A stretch of 64,000 nt of DNA from Xanthomonas translucens pv. cerealis (GCF_006838285.1 NZ_CP038228.1:2108001-2172000); one strand, 5' to 3'; shown: positions 33,438 through 43,795, numbered from the stretch's first letter. A program made the numbers and translations. Notes: a model not told the origin generated them from the letters alone.

Positions 33438-36400
33438 TGGCCACCTTCTTGTGCGGGTGCACCCGCCGGAACCGGACCGCGTGGCGCATCGGCACCTACG
33501 GTTGTCGGGCTACCGGCCACCGTCGCCGGAAGCTGCAAGCCACGCTGCCAGTCGCCGCCGCCGCCGGCCGCGGTGTCAGCGTTCTGCACGATGCGCAACT
33601 GCACGCTGATGGACACGCCCTGGTCGCTCCAGGTGAAACGACGGGTGACATCGTCCAAGGATTCCTTAGCGGCTGCCGTGAGCAAGCGCTTGAGGCCATT
33701 CTTGCCAGGCGCATTGAACATTTCGACGCTGCGCCCGTCGCTGGTGACCGCGGTGATCTTGGCACCGGGCACCGCACCGGCGTTCGGCCACTGCATGGTC
33801 ATCCACTGCGGCGGGGTGTTGCGGTAGCGCAGCGTCTGGCCATCGATGTCGATGGTGTATTCGATCGCGCCCACCGCCGGCGTCGGCAGGAGCTCGAAGA
33901 TGCTGACGTCCTTGGCCACCGCGCCGGACTGGCCGCTGACCCAGTTGCCGTAGTTGGCCACCAGTTCGCTGGACAAGGTGATGCCGATGCCCGCCCAACG
34001 CCGCGATTCGAGCAGGTTGCCGCGCTGGATCACCAAGGTGCCGAGCGCGTCCTTGTTGAACGCGGCGATCGCGCCGCTGGCGCCGAAGATCGCAGCCACG
34101 TCGCCGGGGGCGGCATCCACGTCCGTGTTGAGGTTGAACGGATAGCGCTGGCCGATGCCGTTACGGAACGGTTCGTAGACCTGCGCCGCCCACACCCGGT
34201 TGATCTCGCCCTCGGTCGGCGGCACCAGCGCGGCGAAGGTCTGGGTCAACGGACGCAGCAACAGCGGACGCATCGCGTCGCGCTGGGTTTCGTCCAGCCC
34301 GGTCAGCATCTGCTCGTCCACCAGGGTCAGCGCGGCGCTGAGTTCGGAGCCTTCGTTGCTGAAGGTGTCCTGCATCAGCTTGCGCGCGCCGACGCCGATC
34401 TGGCCCTGGTTCTTGATCGCGTTCATGCGCGTGCGCAACTTGGCCAACTTGTCGAAGTAGGCATCGATGACCGCCGGCTCGTCCTTGCGCTTGGTCATCA
34501 GCCGCGCCAGGCCCTCGAAGGTCTTGCCGATCGGGCCGACCGGCTGCTGCTCAGCCTTGCCGGCGTCGGCCGGATCGCGGCGCAGGATTACCCGCTGGAA
34601 CCAGGCGACGGCCCCGCCGGACGCCTTCTTCGATAAGGCGTCGGCCATCGGGTTGTCCCAAATGGTCTGCTCGTTGATCTTCTCCAGCAGCTTGCGCAAC
34701 GGCGAGTTGGCCGGATCGCCGATGCGATTCATCCGCGACAGCGCCTGGTCGAAGCCCTGGAAAGGCGCCACGCTGACACCCTGAATGAACTTGCGCCATT
34801 CCTGCGCGTATTCCTGCTTGTACGCCGTCACCAGTTCGCGCGCGACGTGCTCCGGGCTGCCAGCCAGCGACAGGTCGCTCTGCTCGCTCGTGTCCAGGAC
34901 CCAGTCGGTGGTGCTGAGCTGCGTGTTGGCCGCTTCCTTGATCGCGTCCTTGACGTATTCTTCCCACGCCTCGCGCGAGAACGCGCCGGAAATGGCATAG
35001 CTGCCGGTGATCGCGCCGCTGTTGGCTTCCTCGCCGATCAGCGCGTTGACCGTCACCGTGGGGAAGCGCGCCGCCGCGCGCGCCTTGATCTGCGCAAACA
35101 CGCGTTGCATCGCCGGCTGGCCCTTCATCACCCGGGTCAGCGCCTCGCGGCTGTCGTTGACCAGGGTGACCTTGGTCTGCACCTGCGGCCACTGCGCATC
35201 TTCGGCCTGGGCGACGTAGAACGTCATCAGCTTCTCGGCCGCGCGGGTCATCTCCTCGCGGGTCATCTGGCCGCGATTGGCGTCCAGCCAGCCGCGCCAG
35301 AACAGGGTCAGCTGCTGCGTCAGGTGCGCGCTCTCCACGTGCTTGCGGTTGCCCAGCATCAGGTAGGTCTTCAGCGCGTTGTAGGCGTCGTTGGTATCGG
35401 TCGGCGACGCGTCCTGATACAGCACGCTGCCTTGCTGCGCGGCCTGCTGCGGGCCGGCCGACTTGCCGAGCCTATCGCGCTCGCTGACCACTTGCCCCAG
35501 GAACGACTCCAGATTGGCGGTGGTCGGCTCAAGCATCACCTGGCGCATGCCGTTGTAGTACTCGGCCAGCAGCTTCTTGCGGATGTTGCCGCCCTGGTAC
35601 AGGCCCAGCCCGGAGGTGATGCCGCCCTTTTGCTTGTAGCGGTCCAGCTGCTCGAGCCGATCCTGCAACAGCAGCAGCGCGTCGATGCGCGATTGCAAGT
35701 CGACCCGGTTGGCCTGCACGCGCACGGCCTGATCCAGATCCTTGGTGGCGTTGTTCACCAGTTGCACGTTGGTGGTGTACGACCAGGTCCACAGACCCAG
35801 CGCCAACGCCAGCACGGCGACGCCACCGAGGAAGACACCGTAGCGCAGGCGGTTCTGGTGCGGGCTGGAGTACTGCCGGACGAGCTGTTTGTCGGCGAAG
35901 ATGACCTTGCGGAACAGGTCTTTCAGGAAGTAAGCGGTCTGTCCCGACGGCACCGCTTCGCCGGGCTGCGCACGCGTCTGCAACGCGAACTGACGGCTCA
36001 CGCGCTCGGAGGCGTGGTGCACGGAATGGCCTTCCTGCAACGCGCTGCTGAAGTAGAAACCGCGGAACACCGGCTTGAACTGATAGGGGTTTTCTTCGAA
36101 CAGCGTGGCGATGAAGGTGCGCAGCGCCGGCTTGATGCCGACGAACTCCAGCGGCAGTGTCAGCAGGCCGGGCGACACCTGACGCCCACGCTGCATCGCC
36201 ATGTGCGCCAGGCTCATTTCCTTGAGGCCTTCGGCCAGTTCGTCGAAATGGGTGTCGAACGCGGCCAGCGCATCGGTATTGGCGGTCGGATCGTAGGGCA
36301 GGGTCGCACCCCACACGTTCTCGCGCTCGGACGGATCCAGATTGTGGAAGAACTCGGAGAAGCCGGCGATCAGGTCGGCCTTGGTGAACACCACGTATAC

Positions 36401-37159
36401 CGGCGCGAACACTTCCAGGCGCTCGGTGATTTCCTGCACGCGCTGGCGCAGGTTCTTGGCCAGCTCGATCGCGAACTCGGGCTTGCTACCGGACAGTTCG
36501 GCGATGCTGGCGGCGATGATGATGCCGTTGATCGGCGCGCGCGGCCGGTGCTTTTTCAGCAGCGCGAGAAAGGTGAGCCATTCCAGGCGGTCTTCGACAC
36601 TGACCGAATACCGGCCGGCGGTATCGAGCACGATACCGGTCGTGGTGAAGTACCAATCGCAATTGCGCGTGCCGCCGATGCCCTGGATCACGTTGCCACG
36701 ATTGTCCTCGAACGGGAACTGCAACCCGGAATTGAGGATCGCGGTGCTCTTGCCAGCCGCAGGATTGCCAATGATCACGTACCACGGCAGTTCGTACAGC
36801 GCCGCCTTGCCCTTGAGCACGCCCAGGCGCGAGGACTTGATCGCCTTGACCGCCTCTAACATCCGCGAGCGCAACGCTTCGGTGTCGGCGCGGTTGGCCG
36901 GCTGCGCGGCGGCGACCGCGCGATCGGCTTCGCCTTGCACCATCGCATCCAGGCTGCGCGCAGCGCGGCGCGCGATGATCCGGCGCACGATCCACACCAG
37001 CAGCCATATCGTCAGACAGACCGCCAGCACCGCCGCCGCCCACAGGCCGATTTCGCGCAAGCCCTCGGCGCCGAAGTAGGCGACTGCGGCGGCGGCGAGC
37101 AAGCCGAGAACCATCCAGAGGCGGTAATCGCGAAGGTAATACCTGAGATTGCTAAACAT
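33434..37159 (-). CDS. tssM: T6SS inner-membrane complex protein TssM (IcmF)
   Basis: A 1241-aa protein of normal family length. Two N-terminal transmembrane helices (~14-30, 37-58), a cytoplasmic NTPase-like domain with an intact Walker A (GNPAAGKS, 131-138), a third helix (YGVFLGGVAVLALALGLWTW, ~440) and a large periplasmic part ending in the C-terminal IcmF/DUF1215-type region. TssM links TssL in the inner membrane to TssJ in the outer membrane, forming the trans-envelope channel. The last 30 residues are Gly/Pro/Ala-rich. It overlaps tagF by 4 bp and is preceded by a 496-aa membrane protein with a 15-bp gap. Confidence 0.95.
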   Translation of the reverse strand: MFSNLRYYLRDYRLWMVLGLLAAAAVAYFGAEGLREIGLWAAAVLAVCLTIWLLVWIVRRIIARRAARSLDAMVQGEADRAVAAAQPANRADTEALRSRMLEAVKAIKSSRLGVLKGKAALYELPWYVIIGNPAAGKSTAILNSGLQFPFEDNRGNVIQGIGGTRNCDWYFTTTGIVLDTAGRYSVSVEDRLEWLTFLALLKKHRPRAPINGIIIAASIAELSGSKPEFAIELAKNLRQRVQEITERLEVFAPVYVVFTKADLIAGFSEFFHNLDPSERENVWGATLPYDPTANTDALAAFDTHFDELAEGLKEMSLAHMAMQRGRQVSPGLLTLPLEFVGIKPALRTFIATLFEENPYQFKPVFRGFYFSSALQEGHSVHHASERVSRQFALQTRAQPGEAVPSGQTAYFLKDLFRKVIFADKQLVRQYSSPHQNRLRYGVFLGGVAVLALALGLWTWSYTTNVQLVNNATKDLDQAVRVQANRVDLQSRIDALLLLQDRLEQLDRYKQKGGITSGLGLYQGGNIRKKLLAEYYNGMRQVMLEPTTANLESFLGQVVSERDRLGKSAGPQQAAQQGSVLYQDASPTDTNDAYNALKTYLMLGNRKHVESAHLTQQLTLFWRGWLDANRGQMTREEMTRAAEKLMTFYVAQAEDAQWPQVQTKVTLVNDSREALTRVMKGQPAMQRVFAQIKARAAARFPTVTVNALIGEEANSGAITGSYAISGAFSREAWEEYVKDAIKEAANTQLSTTDWVLDTSEQSDLSLAGSPEHVARELVTAYKQEYAQEWRKFIQGVSVAPFQGFDQALSRMNRIGDPANSPLRKLLEKINEQTIWDNPMADALSKKASGGAVAWFQRVILRRDPADAGKAEQQPVGPIGKTFEGLARLMTKRKDEPAVIDAYFDKLAKLRTRMNAIKNQGQIGVGARKLMQDTFSNEGSELSAALTLVDEQMLTGLDETQRDAMRPLLLRPLTQTFAALVPPTEGEINRVWAAQVYEPFRNGIGQRYPFNLNTDVDAAPGDVAAIFGASGAIAAFNKDALGTLVIQRGNLLESRRWAGIGITLSSELVANYGNWVSGQSGAVAKDVSIFELLPTPAVGAIEYTIDIDGQTLRYRNTPPQWMTMQWPNAGAVPGAKITAVTSDGRSVEMFNAPGKNGLKRLLTAAAKESLDDVTRRFTWSDQGVSISVQLRIVQNADTAAGGGGDWQRGLQLPATVAGSPTTVGADAPRGPVPAGAPAQEGGQ

Positions 37160-37174
37160 CGGGCGCTGTTCCGG

Positions 37175-38665
37175 TTAGGCGGCGGACGCCGGCACGGCGC
37201 CGACGTCGGTATCTGGCTGGGGGGAAACACGGGGACTGACGAGTGTAGCGATACGCAGACCTGCCTGATCCACACTCAGCATCAGTGCCGCATGTTGCTC
37301 GGCGGCGACATGGGCATGGGCAAGCGCGAGCATCGCCAGCGGTTGCACCGCGGCCAGATCGCCGGTGGCGGTGGCCAGCGGCAGGCACTGCACCGCAGTA
37401 TCCAGATCGGGACAGGCCAGCGCGGCAGCGGCGGCGACCTCGGCCGCCAGGGCGGCGCGGTGGTCGGCGTCGCTGAGCACCAGGTCCACGTGGGTGTGCG
37501 CGAGCGCGGCGCGCTGCAGGGTCTGCGCCGCCAGTTCGCCGCTCAGCCGCGCACTGGCCTTGGCGCTGCCGTCCAGCGGCAGCCGGGCGCGCTGCAGCGG
37601 ATGCAGCACCACGTCGCCGGAAGCGCCCGGTCCGCTGGCCAGCAAGACCCCGCTGGCGCCCTCCCCAGGTACGCGTCCGTCAGGCGAACGGCGCGTCATC
37701 AGCCGCCCGCTTTCGAGCATGTGCTCGACCTGTGTCTGGTCGATCGCCGAATGGCAGGCCATGACCAGCTGCCAGCCATCCACAGGCGACTGCGCGCCGC
37801 GCGCCAGGTGTTGCAGCCGCGACCATGCATCGTCGGCACCCGCCATCGGGATCACCTCCACGCCGAAACGGCGCGGATCCAGGCCATGTTCGCTGGCGGA
37901 CGCCAGCACCCAGTCGCCCACTGCCTTGTGCAGCGAAGCGGGCCAGTCCGCGGGCAACCACAGCTCGATGCGCAGCACGTTCTGCACCTGCGCCTCGACC
38001 CGGTGACGCAGCCCGGCCACCACGCGGTCCTGGACCTCGGACAGCGGCGGCAGCGCCTGCGCAGCCTCCAGCAACAGCGCCTCGGCGACCGGTTCGAGCA
38101 GGGCGATGGCACGCTTGTGATGCTCCGACGGGGGCTCGTTGGCGTCGGCGACCGCTGCGGCCGAGGCGAGCATCGCCTCGGCCGCAGCGGTCACATCCAG
38201 TTCCGGCACCTGCACCACGAAGACCGGCAGCCCGTCATGGTCGCGGAACTGCTTGTGCAGCCCAGGCCGCGGCAGATTGCCGCGCAGCGCGAGGATGGCT
38301 TGCGGTTGCTGGCCCAAGGCCAGGTTCAGCGCACCGGCAAGCAATGCCGGCGCGGCGCCGGCGGTCGGCGCCAGCGCCTCCGGCGCCGAAGATGAACTCG
38401 CCGCGGCCGCCTTGGAATCGTTACGTTCGGTGGCCTTGGCCGCAGCGCTGTCGGCGGCGTCTGCGGCGCGCGCAAGGGCGCGCCGCCCCAAATCGCGCAG
38501 CAGCCAGCTGCCGCCCAGCAGGCCAGCGGGCAGGATGCCCAGATACGTCAGCATCTCCATGCCGTTGGGCGCGGTGCCGCTGCTGCGCCAATAGAAGATC
38601 GAACCGCCCCAGGCCACACCGAACAACGCGGTAGCCGACAACACGTTCCGAAGAATTCCGGACAT
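37175..38665 (-). CDS. Uncharacterised membrane protein in the tssM operon
   Basis: A 496-aa protein. The start chosen is the second ATG (MSGILRNVLS), six bases after AGG; the first ATG two codons earlier is too close to that site. Two hydrophobic segments lie near the N-terminus (VLSATALFGVAWGGSIFYW and TYLGILPAGLLGGSWLL), then an Ala/Ser linker, then a ~400-residue domain rich in Ala, Leu and Asp. I recognise no enzyme motif. Its place directly before tssM suggests a T6SS membrane-complex accessory role. The large cytoplasmic or periplasmic domain has a repeated alpha/beta look (FVVQVPELDVTAAAEAMLAS, IELWLPADWPASLHKAVGDW, VEVIPMAGADDAW). Confidence 0.7.
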   Translation of the reverse strand: MSGILRNVLSATALFGVAWGGSIFYWRSSGTAPNGMEMLTYLGILPAGLLGGSWLLRDLGRRALARAADAADSAAAKATERNDSKAAAASSSSAPEALAPTAGAAPALLAGALNLALGQQPQAILALRGNLPRPGLHKQFRDHDGLPVFVVQVPELDVTAAAEAMLASAAAVADANEPPSEHHKRAIALLEPVAEALLLEAAQALPPLSEVQDRVVAGLRHRVEAQVQNVLRIELWLPADWPASLHKAVGDWVLASASEHGLDPRRFGVEVIPMAGADDAWSRLQHLARGAQSPVDGWQLVMACHSAIDQTQVEHMLESGRLMTRRSPDGRVPGEGASGVLLASGPGASGDVVLHPLQRARLPLDGSAKASARLSGELAAQTLQRAALAHTHVDLVLSDADHRAALAAEVAAAAALACPDLDTAVQCLPLATATGDLAAVQPLAMLALAHAHVAAEQHAALMLSVDQAGLRIATLVSPRVSPQPDTDVGAVPASAA

Positions 38666-38724
38666 TAACATCCTCGCTCCATGAGTAAATTAGGCATCGA
38701 CGGGAGCCGAATTACCTTGCATCG

Positions 38725-38985
38725 TCATCCGATGCCAGTCGTTCCCTGAGAGGAGATCAGTGTACCTCCACAGGCGGCCTTGTCCCCATGCCGGGCCACC
38801 GGCTTGCCGTCGATCATCACCGTGGCGTCCCCGCTGGCGATCTCGGTCTGACCGTGCACCCTGCATACCACTTTGTCGCCGATACGCGCGACCGGCTTGC
38901 CGTCCACATCGGTTTCGGCCGAACCTGTGACCACGCTGCCGCCATGATCGAGCTGATCGCCCACAAGAATAAAAGGTCGTGACAT
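38725..38985 (-). CDS. PAAR-domain spike-tip protein
   Basis: An 86-aa PAAR protein starting MSRPFILVGDQLDHGG, with GGAGG eleven bases upstream. The repeated short beta-hairpins (VVTGSAETDVDGKPVARIGD and VTGD-like ATVMIDGKPVARHGD) and the Cys/His pattern (CRVHG, RHGDKAACGG) fit the metal-binding PAAR cone, which caps the VgrG trimer and sharpens the spike. It carries no effector extension. It is encoded with the structural genes and not with a vgrG module, so it may serve several VgrGs; the Rhs proteins appear to have their own PAAR-like N-termini. Confidence 0.9.
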   Translation of the reverse strand: MSRPFILVGDQLDHGGSVVTGSAETDVDGKPVARIGDKVVCRVHGQTEIASGDATVMIDGKPVARHGDKAACGGTLISSQGTTGIG

Positions 38986-39095
38986 CAGTATTGCCTCCAT
39001 GGTCGTTGCGCCGGGGCCGGTCCGTCGCCGCCATTCGCCCCCGTGGGGCGCGATCGCCGCCACGGAGGAGAAGATAGCAGGAGTTCAGCCCCGGC

Positions 39096-39974
39096 TCACC
39101 CTTGGACCAATTCGGCACGCTTGGCGACGCGGGCGCTGCGGCAGGGCTCGAGCTTCTCCACATGCACGTAGTCCTTGATGCTGCGCCAGCTGCCGCCCCA
39201 CTCCAGCCCGGCCTGCTGCGCCAGCTCGCCGTAGAGGAAGTAGGCGCGTCTGGTCCACGGATCGCCCATGTCCCACTGCAGCTTGCCGTCGCGCAGCGGC
39301 GCGCTGTCCACCGCCAGGCCGTACTGGTGGCAGCTCTGCCAAGCGCTGGCGCGGGTGGCGCGGCCGCCGCCCATCAACTCGGCCTGGCGCTCCGGGCTGC
39401 GATAGCCCTCCACCAGCACCATTTCGTAACCGTACTGGCGACGCATGACCTCGTAGATCGCGAGCACGCGCTGTTGCAGATCGGCGTCAATGCTTTCCCA
39501 GCGCCGGTCCGCGGTGACGATCTCCGGGCGGGTGCGGCGGATCTCCTCGGTGGTGAATACCTCCGGCGGCGGGGCCGGCGGCGGCACCAAGCGTTCGCCG
39601 CGCAGCAGCTGCGCCACCATGCTGCTGGATTCATTCATGTCCTCGGCACGGAAATCCTCCAGCGCCACGTTCTGCCGGACCAGCAGGATCAGGCTCGGCG
39701 GCACCAGCAAGAGCAGCGTCGCGCACAGGATGACCCAGCGATGACGCCGAAAGAAATCCGTCACCCCGCCGATCCCGCCGCGCACCCCTTCGCCGACTCC
39801 GCCAGCGCTGCGGCCCACGCGCTGGCCGACCCGCCCGGCGCCTTGCCGAAGGCCGCGCAGGCGCTCGCCTAACCAGGCCTGCACCCGCTCCAGCGCCTCC
39901 GGAAACAACAGCAACCAGCAGGCGATAGACACCACCAGCAGGAAGATCACCACGCCCGCAACGACGACTGCCAC
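39096..39974 (-). CDS. Membrane-anchored M15-family (VanY/endolysin-like) peptidase in the T6SS cluster
   Basis: A ~292-aa protein from a GTG with AGGGG six bases upstream; a TTG at 40028 would add 18 residues. Two transmembrane helices (VVVAGVVIFLLVVSIACWLL and WVILCATLLLLVPPSLILLV) flank a Gly/Arg-rich segment. The periplasmic domain is an M15C-like D,L-endo- or carboxypeptidase: YRSPERQAEL, then SCHQYGLAVD (zinc ligands His and Asp) and DYVHVE (third ligand His). Such enzymes cut peptide cross-links in peptidoglycan. Placed beside PAAR and tssM, it may open the cell wall for assembly of the membrane complex, a job done by other hydrolases in other T6SSs. An effector role is less likely because of the membrane anchor and the lack of an immunity gene. 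Confidence 0.78.
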   Translation of the reverse strand: MAVVVAGVVIFLLVVSIACWLLLFPEALERVQAWLGERLRGLRQGAGRVGQRVGRSAGGVGEGVRGGIGGVTDFFRRHRWVILCATLLLLVPPSLILLVRQNVALEDFRAEDMNESSSMVAQLLRGERLVPPPAPPPEVFTTEEIRRTRPEIVTADRRWESIDADLQQRVLAIYEVMRRQYGYEMVLVEGYRSPERQAELMGGGRATRASAWQSCHQYGLAVDSAPLRDGKLQWDMGDPWTRRAYFLYGELAQQAGLEWGGSWRSIKDYVHVEKLEPCRSARVAKRAELVQG

Positions 39975-40010
39975 TACATTCCCCTGATTATGCTGCTGAT
40001 TCCTGAGCGG

Positions 40011-40038
40011 TTGACGGGCCGGCGCCAAGCACTAGAAT
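40011..40038 (+). promoter_or_regulatory. Sigma-70-like promoter for the gene at 40174
   Basis: TTGACG (40011-40016) and TAGAAT (40033-40038) are separated by 16 bp, in a divergent intergenic region and upstream of a plus-strand gene. The match is 5 of 6 in both boxes. Confidence 0.5.
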
Positions 40039-40173
40039 AAAGATAGACGAATCCCCGGCGCTCGCCGAACAAGGGCTGGATTGCACTTGAATAATGGCGG
40101 ATTACATCGCCCGAGTCTTCTTTCGGGCCAGGGACAGACGCAGCCACCCGGCTCCGGGCGCATTTTGGCCGAT

Positions 40174-40905
40174 ATGGAAGGGCGCGCAAGCAGCGCGCCG
40201 TCCAGCGTCCGTGCCAAGGCGCCGCGGACCCACCCCACCCGCTTGGTGCTGATCGCCGTCCTCGGAGTCGCGCTGCTGGGCGCAGCCTTCACGGCGCTGC
40301 GCTGGAATGCCGGACGTGCCGAGGCCGACGCCGAGTTCGACGCGTACACCACCGTGCCGGCGACCGACGGCGTCCCTGCGGCCAATCCCGCAACGGCCGC
40401 CGGCACCGCTGCCACAACACCGGCGCCGGGCGGCGCAATGATCGTAGACGACAACGCCGCCAGCGATCCAACCCGCGCCGTCGACGGCTTGCCCAGCACC
40501 TCATCCGCCAGCACCGCCAGCGCCGCGACTGTGCCGGCCAAGCCGGCTGCGGCCGCCTCGCAGCGCAAGCCACACGCTGCACCGGCCAACGGCAAGCACG
40601 TACAGGACGACAGCAGCGACCTGCTGGCCACACTGATGGGCATCATCAAGCGCGACGAAAAGCCGACGGCAAAACAAGACTCGATTGATTCGCTGATCGC
40701 GAAGATCCAGGCCGATGACAGCAAGAACACGACCGAGACCGACGCGGCATTCGACGCGATCGGCACGCGCTCGGCGTCGACCAGCTCCAACGTGCAAAGC
40801 CAACTGCGTCAATGTCCCGGCGCCAACACGATGGCCGGCCTGGAGTGTCGCAAAAATATCTGCGCAGCGCTCACCGACAAAGATCCGGCCTGCCCGGCCC
40901 ACTGA
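40174..40905 (+). CDS. Uncharacterised single-pass membrane protein divergent from the T6SS operon
   Basis: A 243-aa protein from ATG 40174 (MEGRASSAPSS); a TTG at 40081 in the same frame would add 31 residues and neither start has a strong ribosome binding site. One transmembrane helix (LVLIAVLGVALLGAAFTAL), a long Ala/Thr/Pro linker in the periplasm, and a C-terminal part with four Cys (CPGANTMAGLECRKNICAAL, DPACPAH) that may form disulphides. The short helical segment SDLLATLMGIIKRDE precedes it. No family recognised. It ends 27 bp from the rhs remnant, so it marks the boundary between the structural genes and the Rhs island. Confidence 0.65.
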   Translation: MEGRASSAPSSVRAKAPRTHPTRLVLIAVLGVALLGAAFTALRWNAGRAEADAEFDAYTTVPATDGVPAANPATAAGTAATTPAPGGAMIVDDNAASDPTRAVDGLPSTSSASTASAATVPAKPAAAASQRKPHAAPANGKHVQDDSSDLLATLMGIIKRDEKPTAKQDSIDSLIAKIQADDSKNTTETDAAFDAIGTRSASTSSNVQSQLRQCPGANTMAGLECRKNICAALTDKDPACPAH

Positions 40906-40931
40906 CGCGGCGCATCGCAAGCGATTCCTCG

Positions 40932-43795
40932 TCATTGCGGCGATGGGCTCCACGTCGCTGCGCTCGGCACCTGCAGCACCACACCCTGCTCCTTCTCGAT
41001 CAACGCCAGCGGCACGAAGCTGCCTGGGTAGTACACGTACTCCCGCGTGCGCTCATGTAGGCGCTTGAGCTTGTCCTGGCGCTTGCGTACCTCGATCAGG
41101 TTGGCCACATTCCCCACCCACACCGGCGCCGCATCCGGTTCGTCGTGGCCCTGTTTGACCTCGCCCAGCAGCGCGTCGCCGTCCCAGTAGAACCACGTGG
41201 TATGGGTCGGGTTGCGCTTGAACACGCGCCGGCCCAGCGGGTCGTAGCCGTAGTGGGTGGTTTGGCCTGCTTTGCGGCTTTCGGCCAGGCGATGGTTGGC
41301 GTCCCAGAGCAGTTCCAGGTCGTCCGGTTCCGGGCCGGCCGGGCTGCCCTTGCGGATCAAGTCGCCGGCGCGGTCGAACACGTAGTGCACGCCGGCGTAG
41401 CTGCCCTCGCGGGTCCACTGCACCTGTTGGTCGTCGTCGCCGCCGGCCACCTTGCGCAGTTGCACCTGCTGCACGCGCGTGGCCAGCCGGTCGCCGGCCG
41501 GGTCGTTGAAGAAGCGCTCGATCCTGCCTTTGGGATCGGTGTGCTGCAGCAGCCGGCCGAGGACGTCGTAGCGGTATTCGTCCACGCCCTGCGCGCTGTC
41601 GCGGCGGTGGGTCAGGTTGCCGGCGCGGTCGTAGTCGTAGGTGGTCTCGAACAGTGGGGCGGCATCGCGCAACACGGTCTGCGCGGTCAGCAGGCTGCGT
41701 CCGTCGTACTGGAACTGGCGCTGCACCTGCGCGCTGAGCTGTTCGCGGGTGGTGCGGCCCAGCGCGTCGCGCTCGATGACGATGGGCGCATCGTCGTTGA
41801 TCGCCACCTCCACCACTTGGTCGCGCAGGTCGTAGCCGAACGCGATCCGGTTGCCGGCCGAGGTCTCGCGCAGCACGCGGTTGCCCACGGCGTCGTAGCC
41901 GTAGCCGACGCGGAAGCCGTCCTGCACTTCTTCCAGCAACTGCCCCAGCGCGTCGAACCTGCGCGTGGCGGTGCGATGCCGGTTGCGCAGCTCCACCAGC
42001 TGCCCGCGCGCGTCGTAGGCGAACTGCTCCTGCGCCTGCTGCCCCGGCGCGCGCACGTCCGGCAAGGTCTTCCTGACGATGCGCCCGAGCGGGTCGGTGG
42101 CGAAGGCGATGCGCTGGCCCAGCGGGTCGATCGTCGCGGTCAGGCGGCCGGATGCGTCGTACTGGTAGTGCCGCGACTGGCCCCAGTAGTCGGTTTCCTC
42201 GACGATGCGGCCCAGCGGATCGCGGCGCAGCCGGTACTCCTCGCCGCGCTGGTTGATCACCGCGACCAGCTGCTCTTCGCTGTCGTAGCTGTATTCCACC
42301 GTGTGCCCGTCCGGCTGCACGCGCTTGCCGATCTGGCCGATGCCCACGTAGTGCAGCCGCGTCTGCGCGCCGGCTTCGTCCACGTAGCGCACCAGCTGGT
42401 CCTCGGCGTCGTACGCGCACTGCACCTGCCCGCCGTCGGCCGAGCGCACGCGCAGCAGCCGGCCCTTGGCGTCGTAGTCGTAGTGCGTGGCCTGGCCCAG
42501 CGGATCGACCTGCTTGTGCAGCCGCCCGAGCGCGTCATGCTCGTAGCGGCTCTCATGGCCCAGCGCGTCGCGCAGCCAGGCCAGCAGGCCGTAGCGGTCG
42601 TAGCCCAGCTCGGTCTGCGCGCCGCGCGGGTTGCGCTGCGCCACCAGCAGCCCCTGCGCGTCGTAGGCGTAGTGCGTGGTGGCGCCCAGCGGGTCGGTCT
42701 GCGACTGCAGCAGGCCGCGCGCATCGTGCGCCTGGCGCCAGGCATGGCCGCCCGGGTCGGCGACCGACAGCAGCCGGTCGTCCTCGTCGTAGACCTGGCG
42801 CAGCGTGCTGCCGTCGGCGCGGCGCAGGCGCAGCAGGTTGCCGCGCGCGTCGTAGTCGAACTCGGTGCGCAGGCCCTCGGCGTCGGTGACCGCCACGGTG
42901 CGGCCGACCTCGTCGTATTCGAACACGGTGACCCCGTCCAACGCATCGATCTCGCACAGCGGCAGGCGGTGCTCGTCGAACTTGACCAGCGATACGTGGC
43001 CGAGCGAGTCGGTCACCTGGGTCTCGCGCAGCAGGGCGTCGTAGGCGAAACGGTAGTCGTACAGGCCGCCGTCGCCCCAGGCGTGCACCACCCGCCACTG
43101 CGCGTCGTAGGCGTAGTGGAACGACAGGCCCACGCGGTCGGTATGCCGGACCATGCGGTGCTGGCGGTACGCGAACGTGCGCGGCACGCCCAGCGCGTCC
43201 TCGGCGGCGACCAGGTCGCCTTCCACATAGCGATAGGTCACCAGCGGATGGGTCAGGCCGGTGGCCGGATCGTGCAGTTGCAGGCGGTCAATGCGGCCGT
43301 GCCGCGACTGCACCTCGATGAAGCGGCCCTGCAGGCCGTCCACGCCCCGTTCGACGATGCGCACCAGGTGGCCGTCGCCGCGCTCGAAGCGCCAATGGTT
43401 GCCGCAGGCGTCCTCGACCTGCGCGATCGGCAAGGTTTGCGCGCGCGGCAGCACGCCGACACCGGCCGCCGGCGCATAGGCGAAGCGGTAGCGCAGGTCG
43501 GACTTGGTCCGCACCAGCAGGTCGGTGCCTTCGCGCAGCAGCCGCGCGCCGTCGACGAACTCGACGACCGGGACGCCGTCGGCGTCCGGCAGCTGCGGGA
43601 ACACGGCCACGCTGTGGCCGTCGTGGAACAGCACCACGCCGTCGGCGTCGATCTCCAGGCGGATGTCGGCCGGCGTCTGCCAGCCGTGGCCGCAGGCGCC
43701 GGCCTCCTCGCCGCGCCCGGAACCGTAGCCGCGCGACCAGGCCAGCGGCAGCCGCCCGGGGATCGCGAAGTCCTCGTGCTGCACCAAGACGCTGC
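40932..43795 (-). pseudogene. Rhs core remnant lacking both N-terminal and toxin ends (Rhs1)
   Basis: The DNA is homologous to the middle of the Rhs genes at 45254 and 51468, from VQHEDFAIPGRLPLAWSRGY (DUF6531 start) through the YD repeats (YDAxGRL pattern) to YVYYPGSFVPLALIEKEQ. The PAAR-like N-terminus is absent because homology stops at about 43795, right after the tail of the neighbouring immunity gene. At the other end the frame stops after ~16 unrelated residues, so the final core segment with the DPxGL motif, the toxin tip and an immunity gene are all missing. It is a displaced older Rhs cassette, unlikely to be exported. Confidence 0.82.

Noticed and set aside
40081..40173. TTG-initiated 31-residue extension of the membrane protein at 40174
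   Set aside because: The extension (Gly/Gln/Pro-rich) lacks any conserved look and TTG has no ribosome binding site; kept only as an alternative.
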